NCBI RefSeq assembly: GCF_019423705.1
Contig: NZ_JAHZAX010000003.1
Span: 186,001-250,000 of the forward strand
Source of the DNA: Ruminococcus sp.
Lineage (GTDB): Bacteria > Bacillota > Clostridia > Oscillospirales > Ruminococcaceae
DNA length: 64,000 nucleotides
Direction of reading: 5' to 3'
Position 1 is the stretch's first letter, and the number at the start of each line of letters is the position of its first letter. A program made the translations under genes and the position numbers. The notes under the pieces were generated by a model. It saw only the letters and a list, made by a program, of their open reading frames with translations. It had not been told where the DNA came from and ran no database searches. Positions 36,779-45,856 of this stretch are shown here, piece after piece.

Positions 36779-38221
36779 CTATCCGATAAGCCAGTCATAC
36801 ATTTCCTGATACTTATTTGCGGAAGCTTGCCAAGAGAAATCCTGTGCCATTGCAGACTTGATAAGTCCGTTCCACTCGTCACGGCGGTCGTCATAGATAT
36901 ACTTTGCGAACATAACCGTGTTGTACATTTCGTGAGCGTTGTAATTTGCAAAGCTGAAGCCTGTGCCTGTTCTGTCGAACTGGTTGAACGGCTGGACTGT
37001 ATCTTTAAGTCCGCCTGTTTCACGGACGATAGGCAGAGTGCCGTAACGCAGGGACATAAGCTGTGAAAGGCCGCAAGGCTCGAAGAGCGACGGCATAAGG
37101 AATGCGTCAACGGAAGCATAAATGCGGTGACTCATTTCCTCGCTGTAATAGATATTTGCGGAAACTCTGTCGGGATACTTGCCTGCAAAATAGCGGAACA
37201 TATCCTCATACTTCTGCTCGCCTGTACCGAGGACAACGAACTGTATGCCCTGCTCGCACATTCTTTCCATCATATAGGCGATAAGGTCAAAGCCCTTCTG
37301 ATCTGTCAGACGGCTTACGATACCCACCATAAAGCGGTTATCGTCCTGCGCAAGGCCAAGCTCTGCCTGAATAGCACGCTTATTATGTATCTTCTTTTCA
37401 AGGACATTGTCATAATTATACTTTACAGCGATATGGTTATCGGTATCGGGGTTATAGTCAACATAGTCGATACCATTGACGATACCACGGAGGTCGTGCT
37501 GTCTTGCACGCATAAGTCCGTCAAGGCCTTCGCCGTAAAACTCAGTCTTGATCTCTTCTGCATAGGTATTGCTGACAGTTGTGATAGCGTCGGCATAGAC
37601 AAGTCCGCCCTTGAGCATATTGCCGTCAACGCCTGTTCTAAGCTTGTCGATAGTGAAATAATAATCAGAAAGACCCGACAGCCACTTAAAGCGCTCAACG
37701 CCGTCATTGCCCTGGAACTTGAGGTTATGGATAGTCATAACAGTTTTTATGCCACGGAAGAAATCTCCCCCTGCGAAGCTGTCGTGGAGATAAACAGGGA
37801 TAAGGCCTGTCTGCCAGTCGTGGCAATGGATAACGTCCGGACGGAAGTCGAGGAGCGGCAGAGCTGAAAGCACGGCCTTATCGAAATACATAAACTTCTC
37901 GATATCCCAATGGTGTTCGGTATAAGGCTTATCGCCTGTGAAGTAGTGCTCGTTGTCGATAAAATAGAATGTTACGCCGTCATAGACCGTTTCAAGCACG
38001 CCCACATACTGGCTCTGACCTGCAAAGTCCATATAAAAGTGGGTCTTATAGTTCATCATATCCTTCCATTGCTGTTTCATACAGGAATACTTTGGCAGGA
38101 TAACTCTCACGTCATAATATCTCTTATCAAAGCACTTTGGCAGCGATCCGACAACGTCGGCAAGTCCGCCTGTTTTGATAAAAGGCACGCACTCTGAGGA
38201 AGCAAACAATACTTTTTTCAT
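36779..38221 (-). CDS. glgA: Glycogen synthase
   Basis: 480 residues. ADP-glucose-dependent GT5 glucosyltransferase that extends glycogen. N-terminal KTGGLADVVGSLPK (ADP-glucose binding), HCHDWQTGLIP, GIVSRLTDQKGFDL, and the E-x7-E region MPSLFEPCGLSQLM. The ATG at 38221 has AAAGGA eight bases upstream; the longer ORF start at 38245 overlaps that site. A good promoter lies at 38307-38335. It is monocistronic here: no other glg genes are adjacent. Confidence 0.96.
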   Translation of the reverse strand: MKKVLFASSECVPFIKTGGLADVVGSLPKCFDKRYYDVRVILPKYSCMKQQWKDMMNYKTHFYMDFAGQSQYVGVLETVYDGVTFYFIDNEHYFTGDKPYTEHHWDIEKFMYFDKAVLSALPLLDFRPDVIHCHDWQTGLIPVYLHDSFAGGDFFRGIKTVMTIHNLKFQGNDGVERFKWLSGLSDYYFTIDKLRTGVDGNMLKGGLVYADAITTVSNTYAEEIKTEFYGEGLDGLMRARQHDLRGIVNGIDYVDYNPDTDNHIAVKYNYDNVLEKKIHNKRAIQAELGLAQDDNRFMVGIVSRLTDQKGFDLIAYMMERMCEQGIQFVVLGTGEQKYEDMFRYFAGKYPDRVSANIYYSEEMSHRIYASVDAFLMPSLFEPCGLSQLMSLRYGTLPIVRETGGLKDTVQPFNQFDRTGTGFSFANYNAHEMYNTVMFAKYIYDDRRDEWNGLIKSAMAQDFSWQASANKYQEMYDWLIG

Positions 38222-38306
38222 AATAATGATCCTTTCCAATTTCATTCAACTCACGTTCATCAGCAATTAACACCTGGCAAGCGTTATTGCCAATGCAATC
38301 GCTTAT

Positions 38307-38335
38307 ATTATAACACTTTTTGTTCAAAACGTCAA
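38307..38335 (-). promoter_or_regulatory. glgA promoter
   Basis: Minus-strand TTGACG (38330-38335), 17 bp, TATAAT (38307-38312). Confidence 0.8.
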
Positions 38336-38347
38336 GCTTTTTACGTT

Positions 38348-38426
38348 GCATAGGGCTGTACTTCGGGCGACGCACTTTGTAGCCCGAAGAGCGGAGTCGT
38401 AACTTGCCCGAAGTACAGTTCTATGC
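38348..38426. repeat. Long hairpin repeat of the ACTTCGGGC family
   Basis: Two 21-bp arms (38348-38368 and 38406-38426) pair fully on the + transcript if two G-U pairs are allowed; the arms contain CTGTACTTCGGGC. The left half matches a second copy at 45857-45898 (ACTTTGTAGCC, GAGCGGA in common). No T-run, so not a terminator. Confidence 0.6.
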
Positions 38427-38468
38427 GAATAAAAAAGCGAGTTCATAAAATATTTATAATTAGAGCTA

Positions 38469-38497
38469 TTGGCAAATTGAGCGAACTGTGATATAAT
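38469..38497 (+). promoter_or_regulatory. Promoter of the ACT-UPF0210 operon
   Basis: TTGGCA (38469-38474), 17 bp, TATAAT (38492-38497). Confidence 0.75.
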
Positions 38498-38536
38498 TAG
38501 TAATATGTATTAAAGTATATGAAAGGCTGGTTTTTT

Positions 38537-38806
38537 ATGAGAGCTGTTGTTACGGTAATCGGTAAGGACGCCGTTGGTATCCTTGCTAAGGTAAGCACTA
38601 AGTGCGCTGAATATAATGCAAACGTTATTGAGGTTACTCAGTCAGTATTGCAGGATCTTTTTGCAATGATCATGCTGGTGGATATCACTAAGCTCAATAC
38701 TGATTTTGCTTCTATGGCTGACGCTCTTACTGAGCTCGGCGAAACTATGGGCGTTAAGATCCATACTATGCACGAGGACATCTTTAACTGTATGCACCAT
38801 ATTTAA
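38537..38806 (+). CDS. ACT domain-containing protein
   Basis: 89 residues. Stand-alone ACT domain of the UPF0237 type: MRAVVTVIGKDAVGILAKVS, then NVIEVTQSVLQDLFAMIMLVD. The ATG at 38537 is about ten bases from GAAAGG; an upstream ATG at 38519 has no site. ACT domains usually bind amino acids. It is followed after 17 bp by the UPF0210 gene, and this pair is widely conserved, but its biochemical role is not established. Confidence 0.9.
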   Translation: MRAVVTVIGKDAVGILAKVSTKCAEYNANVIEVTQSVLQDLFAMIMLVDITKLNTDFASMADALTELGETMGVKIHTMHEDIFNCMHHI

Positions 38807-38823
38807 GAGAGGACTTCTGACAA

Positions 38824-40179
38824 ATGATTAATACATACGACGTATTGGAAACAATACGAATGATACAGGACGATTGTCTCGACATTCGTACCATAACAAT
38901 GGGCATTTCTCTGCTGGATTGTATCGACAGCGATATCAATGTTGCCTGCGAAAATGTTTACAAGAAGATCACTTCAAAGGCCGCACGCCTTGTTGAAGTC
39001 GGCGAACAGATCGAAAAGGAACTTGGTATCCCGATCATCAATAAGAGAATTTCCGTTACTCCTATCGCTATCGTTTCCGCTGCCTGCAAGTGCTCCCCTG
39101 TTCCATTCGCAAAGGCTATGGACAGAGCCGCAAAGGACGTTGGAGTAAACCTTATCGGCGGTTACACGGCGCTCGTTCCAAAGGGCTTCTCTGCCGGTGA
39201 TATCGAGCTTATCAAGTCTATCCCTGAGGCTCTTGCCACAACCGAGAGAGTTTGCTCATCGGTAAATATCGGCTCGACCAAGACAGGTATCAACCTTGAT
39301 GCCTGCAAGATTATGGGCTCTGTTGTAAGAGAATGTGCTGAAAGAACTGTTGATTCAGCTTGCTTCGGCGCTGCAAAGCTGGTCGTATTCTGCAACGCTG
39401 TTGAGGATAACCCGTTTATGGCAGGCGCTTTTCACGGCGTCGGCGAGCCTGACTGTATGATAAACGTGGGCGTTTCGGGTCCTGGCGTTGTAAGAGCTGC
39501 CCTCAGAAAATATCCTGACGCTGACATCACAAAGATATCTGACGTTATCAAGGAAATTTCCTATAAAATCACAAGAGTTGGTCAACTCGTTGGCACTATC
39601 GCTTCAAAGAGACTTGGCGTGCCTTTCGGTATCGTTGACCTTTCTCTCGCTCCAACTCCAGCTGTCGGCGACTCTGTTGCGCATATCCTTGAAGAGATCG
39701 GACTTGAAAAGTGCGGCACTCACGGCACAACTGCTGCCCTTGCATTGCTCAACGACGCTGTCAAGAAGGGCGGCGTAATGGCTTGCTCGAGGATTGGTGG
39801 ACTTTCCGGTGCGTTCATTCCTGTATCTGAGGACGCCGGTATGATCGACGCTGCAAAGAGCGGTGCGCTCTGCATTGAAAAGCTGGAAGCTATGACTGCG
39901 GTTTGCTCCGTTGGTCTCGATATGATCTGTATCCCCGGCGACACCCCTGCTGACACTATCTCGGCTATCATCGCTGACGAAGCTGCTATCGGTATGGTCA
40001 ACAACAAGACCACCGCTGTTAGAGTTATCCCTGCTATCGGCAAGGACGTTGGCGACGAGCTTGACTGGGGCGGACTTTTCGGCTGCGGCCCTGTTATGCC
40101 GCTCAAGAAGGAGTCACCTTCAAAGTTCATCAATCGTGGCGGACAGATACCTGCACCGCTTCATTCTCTCAAAAACTAA
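38824..40179 (+). CDS. UPF0210 / PFL (DUF711) family protein
   Basis: 451 residues. Recognised by TYDVLETIRMIQDDCLDIRT, ITMGISLLDCIDSDI, GGYTALVPKGFS, VFCNAVEDNPFMAGAFHG and GCGPVMPLKKESPSKF. Distantly related to glycyl-radical enzymes but lacking a C-terminal glycyl-radical loop. Co-transcribed with the upstream ACT protein, which may act as its effector-binding partner. Function unknown. Confidence 0.92.
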   Translation: MINTYDVLETIRMIQDDCLDIRTITMGISLLDCIDSDINVACENVYKKITSKAARLVEVGEQIEKELGIPIINKRISVTPIAIVSAACKCSPVPFAKAMDRAAKDVGVNLIGGYTALVPKGFSAGDIELIKSIPEALATTERVCSSVNIGSTKTGINLDACKIMGSVVRECAERTVDSACFGAAKLVVFCNAVEDNPFMAGAFHGVGEPDCMINVGVSGPGVVRAALRKYPDADITKISDVIKEISYKITRVGQLVGTIASKRLGVPFGIVDLSLAPTPAVGDSVAHILEEIGLEKCGTHGTTAALALLNDAVKKGGVMACSRIGGLSGAFIPVSEDAGMIDAAKSGALCIEKLEAMTAVCSVGLDMICIPGDTPADTISAIIADEAAIGMVNNKTTAVRVIPAIGKDVGDELDWGGLFGCGPVMPLKKESPSKFINRGGQIPAPLHSLKN

Positions 40180-40183
40180 CACC

Positions 40184-40213
40184 AAGCGGCAGAGCATTTT
40201 CTGCCGCTTTTTT
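40184..40213 (+). terminator. Terminator of the ACT-UPF0210 operon
   Basis: AAGCGGCAGA-GCATT-TTCTGCCGCTT followed by TTTT. Confidence 0.9.
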
Positions 40214-40240
40214 CATCAAAGATCAAAACAGGAGGACATT

Positions 40241-41104
40241 ATGGCGCTGATAGATATGCACACCCACACGGGGTTTTCTCCCGACGGCAAAGGCACGATC
40301 GAAGAATCCATAAAGCGTGCGAAGGAGCTTGGCTTGGCGGCGTTTGCCATAACAGACCATTGCGACTGCAATTTTCGCTACAAGGCGGAGCATTATGGTG
40401 CCCCCGATGAACTGCGTGATTTCGATATGTACGGCTCGGGCGAATATGCTCCTGCCAGCATTGCGGCGCAGTTTGCGGCTAAGGAGAAGCTTTCCGCCGC
40501 TGGTGATAACTTCAATTTTCTCTGCGGAATAGAGCTTGGTCAGCCTTTGCAGGACATTGAATTTGCGGAGCAGATCGCCGCTGACAAGCGTCTTGATTTT
40601 ATCATCGGCTCACATCATCAGAACAAAGGCAAGGACGATTTCTACTGGATAAAGTACAAAGAAATGGACTTATCGGAGATTTACGCTCTGCTGGACGATT
40701 ACTTCACGCAAATGCTTGAGATGTGCAAATGGGGCAAATTCGACGTTTTAGGTCACTTGACATATCCACTGAGATACATTCAAGGCGACTGCGGCATCGC
40801 TATCGACCTTTCCCGATACGATGACATTATAAGAGAAATTTTTTGTACACTTATCCAAAATGGCAAGGGCATAGAGATAAACGTTTCGGGATACAGGCAG
40901 GCATACGGCAGGCCACTCCCCGACTATGAATACGTCAAGCTCTACAAAGATCTTGGCGGCGAGATACTCACACTTGGCTCAGACGCTCATTGTGCTGCTG
41001 ACATCGGTCGAGACATCGGTAGAGGCGCAGAACTTGCAAAGTCGGCAGGTTTTGACAAAGTCGCATACTTTAAAGAACGAAAAGTTCACTACGTTAAGTT
41101 GTAA
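40241..41104 (+). CDS. PHP-domain histidinol-phosphatase family protein
   Basis: 287 residues. Metal-binding PHP motifs: MHTHTGFSPDG, ITDHCDCN, GIELGQ, IIGSHHQ, DVLGHLTYP and LGSDAH. These match HisK-type histidinol phosphatases, which act in histidine synthesis; other PHP phosphoesterases cannot be excluded because no his genes are nearby. The ATG at 40241 follows AGGAGGACATT. The longer open frame upstream runs through the preceding terminator and was discarded. Confidence 0.85.
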   Translation: MALIDMHTHTGFSPDGKGTIEESIKRAKELGLAAFAITDHCDCNFRYKAEHYGAPDELRDFDMYGSGEYAPASIAAQFAAKEKLSAAGDNFNFLCGIELGQPLQDIEFAEQIAADKRLDFIIGSHHQNKGKDDFYWIKYKEMDLSEIYALLDDYFTQMLEMCKWGKFDVLGHLTYPLRYIQGDCGIAIDLSRYDDIIREIFCTLIQNGKGIEINVSGYRQAYGRPLPDYEYVKLYKDLGGEILTLGSDAHCAADIGRDIGRGAELAKSAGFDKVAYFKERKVHYVKL

Positions 41105-41119
41105 AATATGCGCTTAGTC

Positions 41120-41148
41120 TTGACAACTGCAAATGTGTGTGGTATAAT
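41120..41148 (+). promoter_or_regulatory. Promoter of the type I antitoxin RNA
   Basis: Perfect consensus: TTGACA (41120-41125), 17 bp, TATAAT (41143-41148), with no open reading frame downstream. Confidence 0.85.
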
Positions 41149-41154
41149 AAAGAC

Positions 41155-41250
41155 AATAAAAGAGGCACACTGCTGTAAGCGGTTTACCTCCAAACTGGTT
41201 ACATTTTATTATAACCGTCCTTTGGCAGAAGGGCGGTTATTTTTTTCTTT
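41155..41250 (+). ncRNA. Antitoxin RNA of a type I (Fst/par-like) system
   Basis: About 95-nt RNA ending in the terminator ATAACCGTCC...GGGCGGTTAT plus T-run (41211-41246), which overlaps the 3' end of the convergent toxin gene. Its segment ACCTCCAAACTGG (41186-41198) is complementary to the toxin leader region CCAGTTTTGGAGGT, which contains the toxin ribosome-binding site, so it could block translation. Convergent small RNAs with a shared terminator and short complementary repeats are the layout of the pAD1 par/Fst system. Confidence 0.7.
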
Positions 41251-41350
41251 TTTTATTGCAAATGTCAAACAAAAGTCTGCATATATCAAACACAAGTCCA
41301 ACAATATTCGCTATTAACATCAGTAACGTAAGTACTTCAATTACGCTCAT
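41237..41350 (-). CDS. Holin-like type I toxin peptide
   Basis: 37-residue peptide: MSVIEVLTLLMLIANIVGLV, a single hydrophobic helix, then a charged tail ending NKKRKK. This matches the putative holin-like toxin peptides of Firmicutes (MSV-E-x-L start). The leader folds CCTCCA-GTTT-TGGAGG so that the GGAGGTGA site is sequestered, usual for type I toxins. Its stop lies inside the antitoxin terminator hairpin. A second copy, truncated after ten codons by a mobile element, is at 46059. Confidence 0.75.
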   Translation of the reverse strand: MSVIEVLTLLMLIANIVGLVFDICRLLFDICNKKRKK

Positions 41351-41419
41351 ATCTTGCTCACCTCCAAAACTGGAGGAAGATTTAAACCGCCTACCGTCGT
41401 TGCAGTATGCCCTATGTTG

Positions 41420-41448
41420 ATTATAGCACACTTATGTTTATATGTCAA
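41420..41448 (-). promoter_or_regulatory. Promoter of the type I toxin
   Basis: Minus-strand TTGACA (41443-41448), 17 bp, TATAAT (41420-41425); gives a leader of about 60 nt. Confidence 0.85.
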
Positions 41449-41466
41449 TATTTGTCCTAAAATATC

Positions 41467-41504
41467 AAAAAAGCTGGTCGCCTATATGACGATCAGCTTT
41501 TTTA
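41467..41504 (-). terminator. pfkA terminator
   Basis: AAAAAAGCTG(A/G)TCG...CG(A/C)CCAGCTTTTTT stem with T-runs, 20 bp after the pfkA stop. Confidence 0.85.
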
Positions 41505-41524
41505 TTGCTCATTATTCTATTAAT

Positions 41525-42604
41525 TTAGTCGCCGAATGCAATGCCAAGGGCTTTTGCTGTTTGAACGAGCTGGTGGTCGGCTGGGACGAACTTTGTTTTG
41601 CCTGCCACTTCTGAAAGTGGGTTCTCGGAAACGATCTCGTTTATCATTGCGACTGCATAGCCGTACTTATCTTTTGCGATAAGCTCTGCTGCGTGTACGC
41701 CGAACTTTGTTGCGAGAACTCTGTCATATGCGGAAGGGCTGCCGCCTCTAAGCATATGGCCTGGGGTACAAACTCTTGTTTCTCTGCCTGTGAGCTCTTC
41801 GATCTGCTTTGCGATCCTTGAAGTTGCTGTGGTAATGCCCTGCTCTGCACGAAGTCTTGCACGCTCTTTTTTCTTGAGCTTTGCCTCTGCGGTATCAAAT
41901 GAGCCCTCTGCTACTGCCATTATCGAGAATCCCTTTGACTCTCTCTTTTCGCAGGCTGCGGCAAGCTTTTCGATATCGTATGGTATCTCAGGAATGACGA
42001 TCATATCAGCGCCGCCTGCAATGCCAGAATAAAGCGTGAGCCAGCCGGCCTTATTGCCCATTATCTCGGCAACAAGAATTCTTCCGTGGGAATTTGCTGT
42101 GGAATGAAGTCTGTCGATAACGTCCGTTGCGGTATCAACAGCTGTGTGGAAGCCGAATGTTACGCTTGTGCCCCAAATATCGTTGTCGATAGTCTTTGGC
42201 AGGCCGATAACGTTAAGACCCTCTGTGGAGAGGAGATTTGCGGTTTTGTGAGTACCGTTGCCGCCGAGGGTGAGGAGACAATCGAGCTTCTGCTTCTTGT
42301 AAGTGTCCTTCATCGCCTTGACTTTGTCAACGTTGTCCTCTTCAATGACCTGCATTTTCTTGAAAGGCGTTCTCTTTGTTCCGAAGATAGTGCCGCCTGT
42401 GGTGAGGATACCCGAAAAATCCGACTGCTTCATTTCCTTGCACATATTGTTGATAAGGCCGTAATAACCGTCCTCGATACCGACGATCTGAACGTCCTCG
42501 CCGAATTTCTCATAACAAGCCTTTGCAACGCCACGGATAGTTGCGTTAAGTCCCGGACAGTCGCCGCCGCTTGTGAGTATTCCAATCCTTCTCTTCATTT
42601 TCAT
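41525..42604 (-). CDS. pfkA: 6-phosphofructokinase, unusual donor-site residues
   Basis: About 359 residues. Phosphorylates fructose 6-phosphate in glycolysis. GILTSGGDCPGLNATIRG at the N-terminus, catalytic TIDND intact. The donor site reads LGGNGTHK where ATP enzymes have GGDGS and PPi enzymes GGDDT, and the second site is PKTIDND (Lys, as in PPi-dependent and group X enzymes) rather than PGTIDND. The phosphoryl donor therefore cannot be assigned with certainty. Start: ATG at 42604 close to AAAGGA, or ATG at 42598. Confidence 0.92.
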   Translation of the reverse strand: MKMKRRIGILTSGGDCPGLNATIRGVAKACYEKFGEDVQIVGIEDGYYGLINNMCKEMKQSDFSGILTTGGTIFGTKRTPFKKMQVIEEDNVDKVKAMKDTYKKQKLDCLLTLGGNGTHKTANLLSTEGLNVIGLPKTIDNDIWGTSVTFGFHTAVDTATDVIDRLHSTANSHGRILVAEIMGNKAGWLTLYSGIAGGADMIVIPEIPYDIEKLAAACEKRESKGFSIMAVAEGSFDTAEAKLKKKERARLRAEQGITTATSRIAKQIEELTGRETRVCTPGHMLRGGSPSAYDRVLATKFGVHAAELIAKDKYGYAVAMINEIVSENPLSEVAGKTKFVPADHQLVQTAKALGIAFGD

Positions 42605-42727
42605 CAAGTCCTTTCAATACAAAATAATGTCAAATATCATTCAATACTGTTTTATTTTGTTATTTTGCGTAAGAGCGGACAGCGCCGCTCTTACTTTGTT
42701 TGATTTGTTTGATTACACATAAATAAT

Positions 42728-44842
42728 TTAATACTTATCGTTCTCGTCGAAATTTGTGAACTTATCGTCGCTGACCTCTTCGTCAACGTCGGTGGTTGAA
42801 ACAGTTGAAGGAACTGCTCCCTCTTCCGGCTCATCGTCGATATACGAATATCTCGAAGTCTGCGAATTTTCTTTTCTTTCGCTTTCATCGCTGAGCTTGA
42901 ACCTTGCGATCATATTCTTGAGTATGAGCGACTGGCTTGAAAGCTCTTCACTTGCGGAAGCTGAGCCGACAGCCGTTGAAGTATTGGCGGAAACAACGGC
43001 GGATATCTGATCGACGCCTGTGTTTACCTGAACGATAGCTTCTGTCTGCGCTTCGGAAGCTTCGGAAATATTCTTTACAAGGTCCTTGATCGTGTTGGAC
43101 TTTTCAACGATCTCGTTAAGTGAATCGGCGGTCTCTTCTGCGATCTGCGAACCCTTTGAAACTGCGGCAGCCTGATTTTCGATAAGTGAAGCGGTCTGCT
43201 TTGCAGCCTCTGCGGAACGTGAAGCAAGTCGTCTGACTTCATCAGCGACAACGCCGAAGCCCTTTGATCCCTCTCTTGCGGCCTCGACTGCAGCATTAAG
43301 AGCAAGGATATTTGTCTGGAATGCGATTTCGTCGATGACCTTGATGATCTTTGAGATCTCGCTTGAAGCCGTGTTGATAGCGTTCATTGCGTTGAGCATT
43401 TTGCTCATATCTGTGTTGCAGTTATCAACGGCTTCTGTATTCTGTGAAACGATATTGTAAGCGTTTTTAGCGTCGGCAGAATTTTGTGTTATCTGCTTTG
43501 AAACGTCATTGAGGGTAGCGGAAAGCTGCTCGATAGCGGAAGCCTGCTGAGTTGAACCCTGTGAAACGGACTGTGCGATATTTGATACCTGAACAGCACC
43601 CGAGTTCACCTGCTCGGCTGAAAGGTTGATAGAAGCGAAGGTATCAGAGAGCGAATCGAGAATTTCGTTGAAGGTGCTCTTGATCTTATAGAAATCGCCC
43701 TTGAAAGTGCCTTCCATTCTGTGACAGAGGTTGCCCTCAGATATCTGAGTGAGCGCAACTGTGATAAGGTTTATATACTGTCTCAGACAAACGATAGTCT
43801 CTTCAAGAGAATTTGAAAGCACGCCCAGCTCGTCCTTTGAATACCAAACGTCAACAGGGTCGGTAAGATTGCCCTGCGCAAGGGAACGTAGGCGATTTGT
43901 TGTTGAGATGATAGGCTTTGTGATCCTCTTTGCGAAAATGAGAGAGAACAGAACTGTCAGCGCCATAAGAACAACGCCGAGGATAATGATATTTGTAAGC
44001 GCCTTTGTGCTTGCGGAAGTAAAGTCCGCAACGTCTGTTACCATTATAACTGTGCCGTCGAAATACTGTGAAGTATAATATCCAACGATATATTCCTCGC
44101 CCTTGATATTATATTCCGTTGTGCCGCTGTCATTCTTGACAAGCTTTGTTACAGTATCGGAAAATTCCTTGTAATCCGAATCAGAATCGCCGATCTTTAT
44201 AACGTTCTCGCCGTCGATGACCTTGTCCATATCCTTATGTATGAGCACGTCGCCCTGCTGGTCGATAAGGTAAACATAGCCCGACTGACCGAAAGCGTAC
44301 TCATTGAGCAGGACGCTTAACATTGTGGCGTCGATAGTAACAGCGCCCACAAGCTTTTCGCCCTTTTCATTTTCGCCGGAAGCAAGTATGGTAAAATAAA
44401 CTGTGCTGTTGAAGTTATAAAGGGACGTGATATAAGCAGAAGATTGTTCAGCGGCAGACTTGACGTGCTTTATTTCGACAGAAGAAGCAATTGATCTGCT
44501 GTCCGAATCAATAACGATACCGTCAGCATCGAACAGCGTGAAGTTCAGATAGCTGCCTGCGTTATCGGAAAAATTCTGCTTCATAAGCATAAGTCTTTCC
44601 TTATCGTTATCGGCACTTTTAAAAGGCTCAGACTGAGTTGTGGCGGTCAGATTGCCCACATATGTAGTAATAGTCGAGTCAAAATTCTTTGCCGCTTGGA
44701 CAGCCAGCGGTTCAACTGTGCTCTTTAATGTATCTCTTGCAGAGCTGTTTATAAAATACACGGAAACACCGCCCAGCAAGCAGGTGATGACCAGCGCTAT
44801 CGCCAGCATAGCTATAAGCAGCTTTGAGCGCAAAGTTTTCAT
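42728..44842 (-). CDS. Methyl-accepting chemotaxis protein
   Basis: 704 residues. First membrane helix (about 8-29), a dCache-type extracellular sensor (about 30-285), second helix (IILGVVLMALTVLFSLIF), HAMP domain, then the cytoplasmic signalling coil with hairpin tip EIAFQTNILALNAAVEAARE and GVVADEVRRLASRSAEAAKQ. There is no C-terminal CheR-binding pentapeptide; the end is acidic (NFDENDKY). The ATG follows GAGGGGGA; the promoter is at 44879-44907. The dCache domain suggests a small soluble ligand. A hairpin GTAAGAGCGG/CCGCTCTTAC follows the gene at 42669-42694. Confidence 0.95.
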   Translation of the reverse strand: MKTLRSKLLIAMLAIALVITCLLGGVSVYFINSSARDTLKSTVEPLAVQAAKNFDSTITTYVGNLTATTQSEPFKSADNDKERLMLMKQNFSDNAGSYLNFTLFDADGIVIDSDSRSIASSVEIKHVKSAAEQSSAYITSLYNFNSTVYFTILASGENEKGEKLVGAVTIDATMLSVLLNEYAFGQSGYVYLIDQQGDVLIHKDMDKVIDGENVIKIGDSDSDYKEFSDTVTKLVKNDSGTTEYNIKGEEYIVGYYTSQYFDGTVIMVTDVADFTSASTKALTNIIILGVVLMALTVLFSLIFAKRITKPIISTTNRLRSLAQGNLTDPVDVWYSKDELGVLSNSLEETIVCLRQYINLITVALTQISEGNLCHRMEGTFKGDFYKIKSTFNEILDSLSDTFASINLSAEQVNSGAVQVSNIAQSVSQGSTQQASAIEQLSATLNDVSKQITQNSADAKNAYNIVSQNTEAVDNCNTDMSKMLNAMNAINTASSEISKIIKVIDEIAFQTNILALNAAVEAAREGSKGFGVVADEVRRLASRSAEAAKQTASLIENQAAAVSKGSQIAEETADSLNEIVEKSNTIKDLVKNISEASEAQTEAIVQVNTGVDQISAVVSANTSTAVGSASASEELSSQSLILKNMIARFKLSDESERKENSQTSRYSYIDDEPEEGAVPSTVSTTDVDEEVSDDKFTNFDENDKY

Positions 44843-44878
44843 ATATTTATCCCCCTCAAAATAAATTAAACTACAATT

Positions 44879-44907
44879 ATTATATCACATTTGCACAATA
44901 ATTTCAA
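44879..44907 (-). promoter_or_regulatory. Chemoreceptor gene promoter
   Basis: Minus-strand TTGAAA (44902-44907), 17 bp, TATAAT (44879-44884). Confidence 0.75.
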
Positions 44908-44986
44908 GTACCCGCCCTGCACATTTTGTTAATTTACAATGTAATTATCAAATAAAAATCCGAATAGTATTTATCGGGGGTGTATT

Positions 44987-45856
44987 ATGATGTTTATAAG
45001 CTTGCGGCTAAGAAAGTCCGTTATGATACTTCTTGCGCTGGTCATTGCAGCGGCGGTAGTCTTTGGCTTTTCCGCACAGGCACAGGAAAACGACGAAAAA
45101 AAAGAGGGCGTTGCCGTCCCAATAATAATGTATCACAGCATACTTAAAGACGAAGCAAGGACAGGCGAATATGTCATCACGCCTATCGAGCTTGAAAAGG
45201 ATATGCTATGGCTGAAAAACAACGGCTACACTCCTGTTTTTGTCAACGATCTTATACGCTATGTGAAATATGATGGGGAGCTACCAGAAAAGCCTGTTGT
45301 GCTGACCTTTGACGACGGCACATACAATTACAAGGAATATCTTCTTCCGCTTTTAAAGAAATACGATTTCAAAGCGACTGTATCCATAGTTGGTTCATAC
45401 ACGGATATCGCCTGCGAGGAAGCCCAGCCAAACCCTGCTTATTCTTACCTCGACTGGCAGGACGTAACAGAGCTGCGAAACAGCGGCCTTGTGGAGATAT
45501 GCAATCACTCCTACGATATGCACAACCTTGGCGAACGCCGTGGCGTTATGCAGCTTGAAAACGAGACCTACGAAAAATACCGCAAGGTCTTTCTCCGAGA
45601 CACCACCAAGCTTCAAGACCTCTGCGACGAGCATTGTGGCTTCCAGCCAAATGTTTACACTTATCCCTTCGGCATAAACTGCGAAAGCTCTCGCCGCCTT
45701 GTAAAAAATATGGGCTTTGAGGCAAGCCTAGGCGTTGAGGGCAAGATGAACTACATCGTAAAAGGCGATGAAAGCTGCCTTTTTGATCTTAATAGGTATA
45801 ATCGGTCAGGGATGGAGAATACAAACCAGTTTATGTCTTTTTTAACTCGGGATTAA
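44987..45856 (+). CDS. Polysaccharide deacetylase family protein, secreted or anchored
   Basis: 289 residues. N-terminal signal-anchor (about 11-31, ending SAQAQ), then a NodB-type domain: VPIIMYHSI, motif 1 LTFDDGTYN with the metal Asp, motif 2 HSYDMH, motif 3 around TYPFG. Such enzymes remove acetyl groups from peptidoglycan or other cell-surface glycans. Divergent from the chemoreceptor gene. GGGGGTG precedes the ATG at 44987. Confidence 0.9.
   Translation: MMFISLRLRKSVMILLALVIAAAVVFGFSAQAQENDEKKEGVAVPIIMYHSILKDEARTGEYVITPIELEKDMLWLKNNGYTPVFVNDLIRYVKYDGELPEKPVVLTFDDGTYNYKEYLLPLLKKYDFKATVSIVGSYTDIACEEAQPNPAYSYLDWQDVTELRNSGLVEICNHSYDMHNLGERRGVMQLENETYEKYRKVFLRDTTKLQDLCDEHCGFQPNVYTYPFGINCESSRRLVKNMGFEASLGVEGKMNYIVKGDESCLFDLNRYNRSGMENTNQFMSFLTRD

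Noticed and set aside
42669..42694. GTAAGAGCGG/CCGCTCTTAC hairpin as terminator of the chemoreceptor gene
   Set aside because: On the gene's strand it is followed by an A-rich stretch, not a T-run; noted only as a hairpin.
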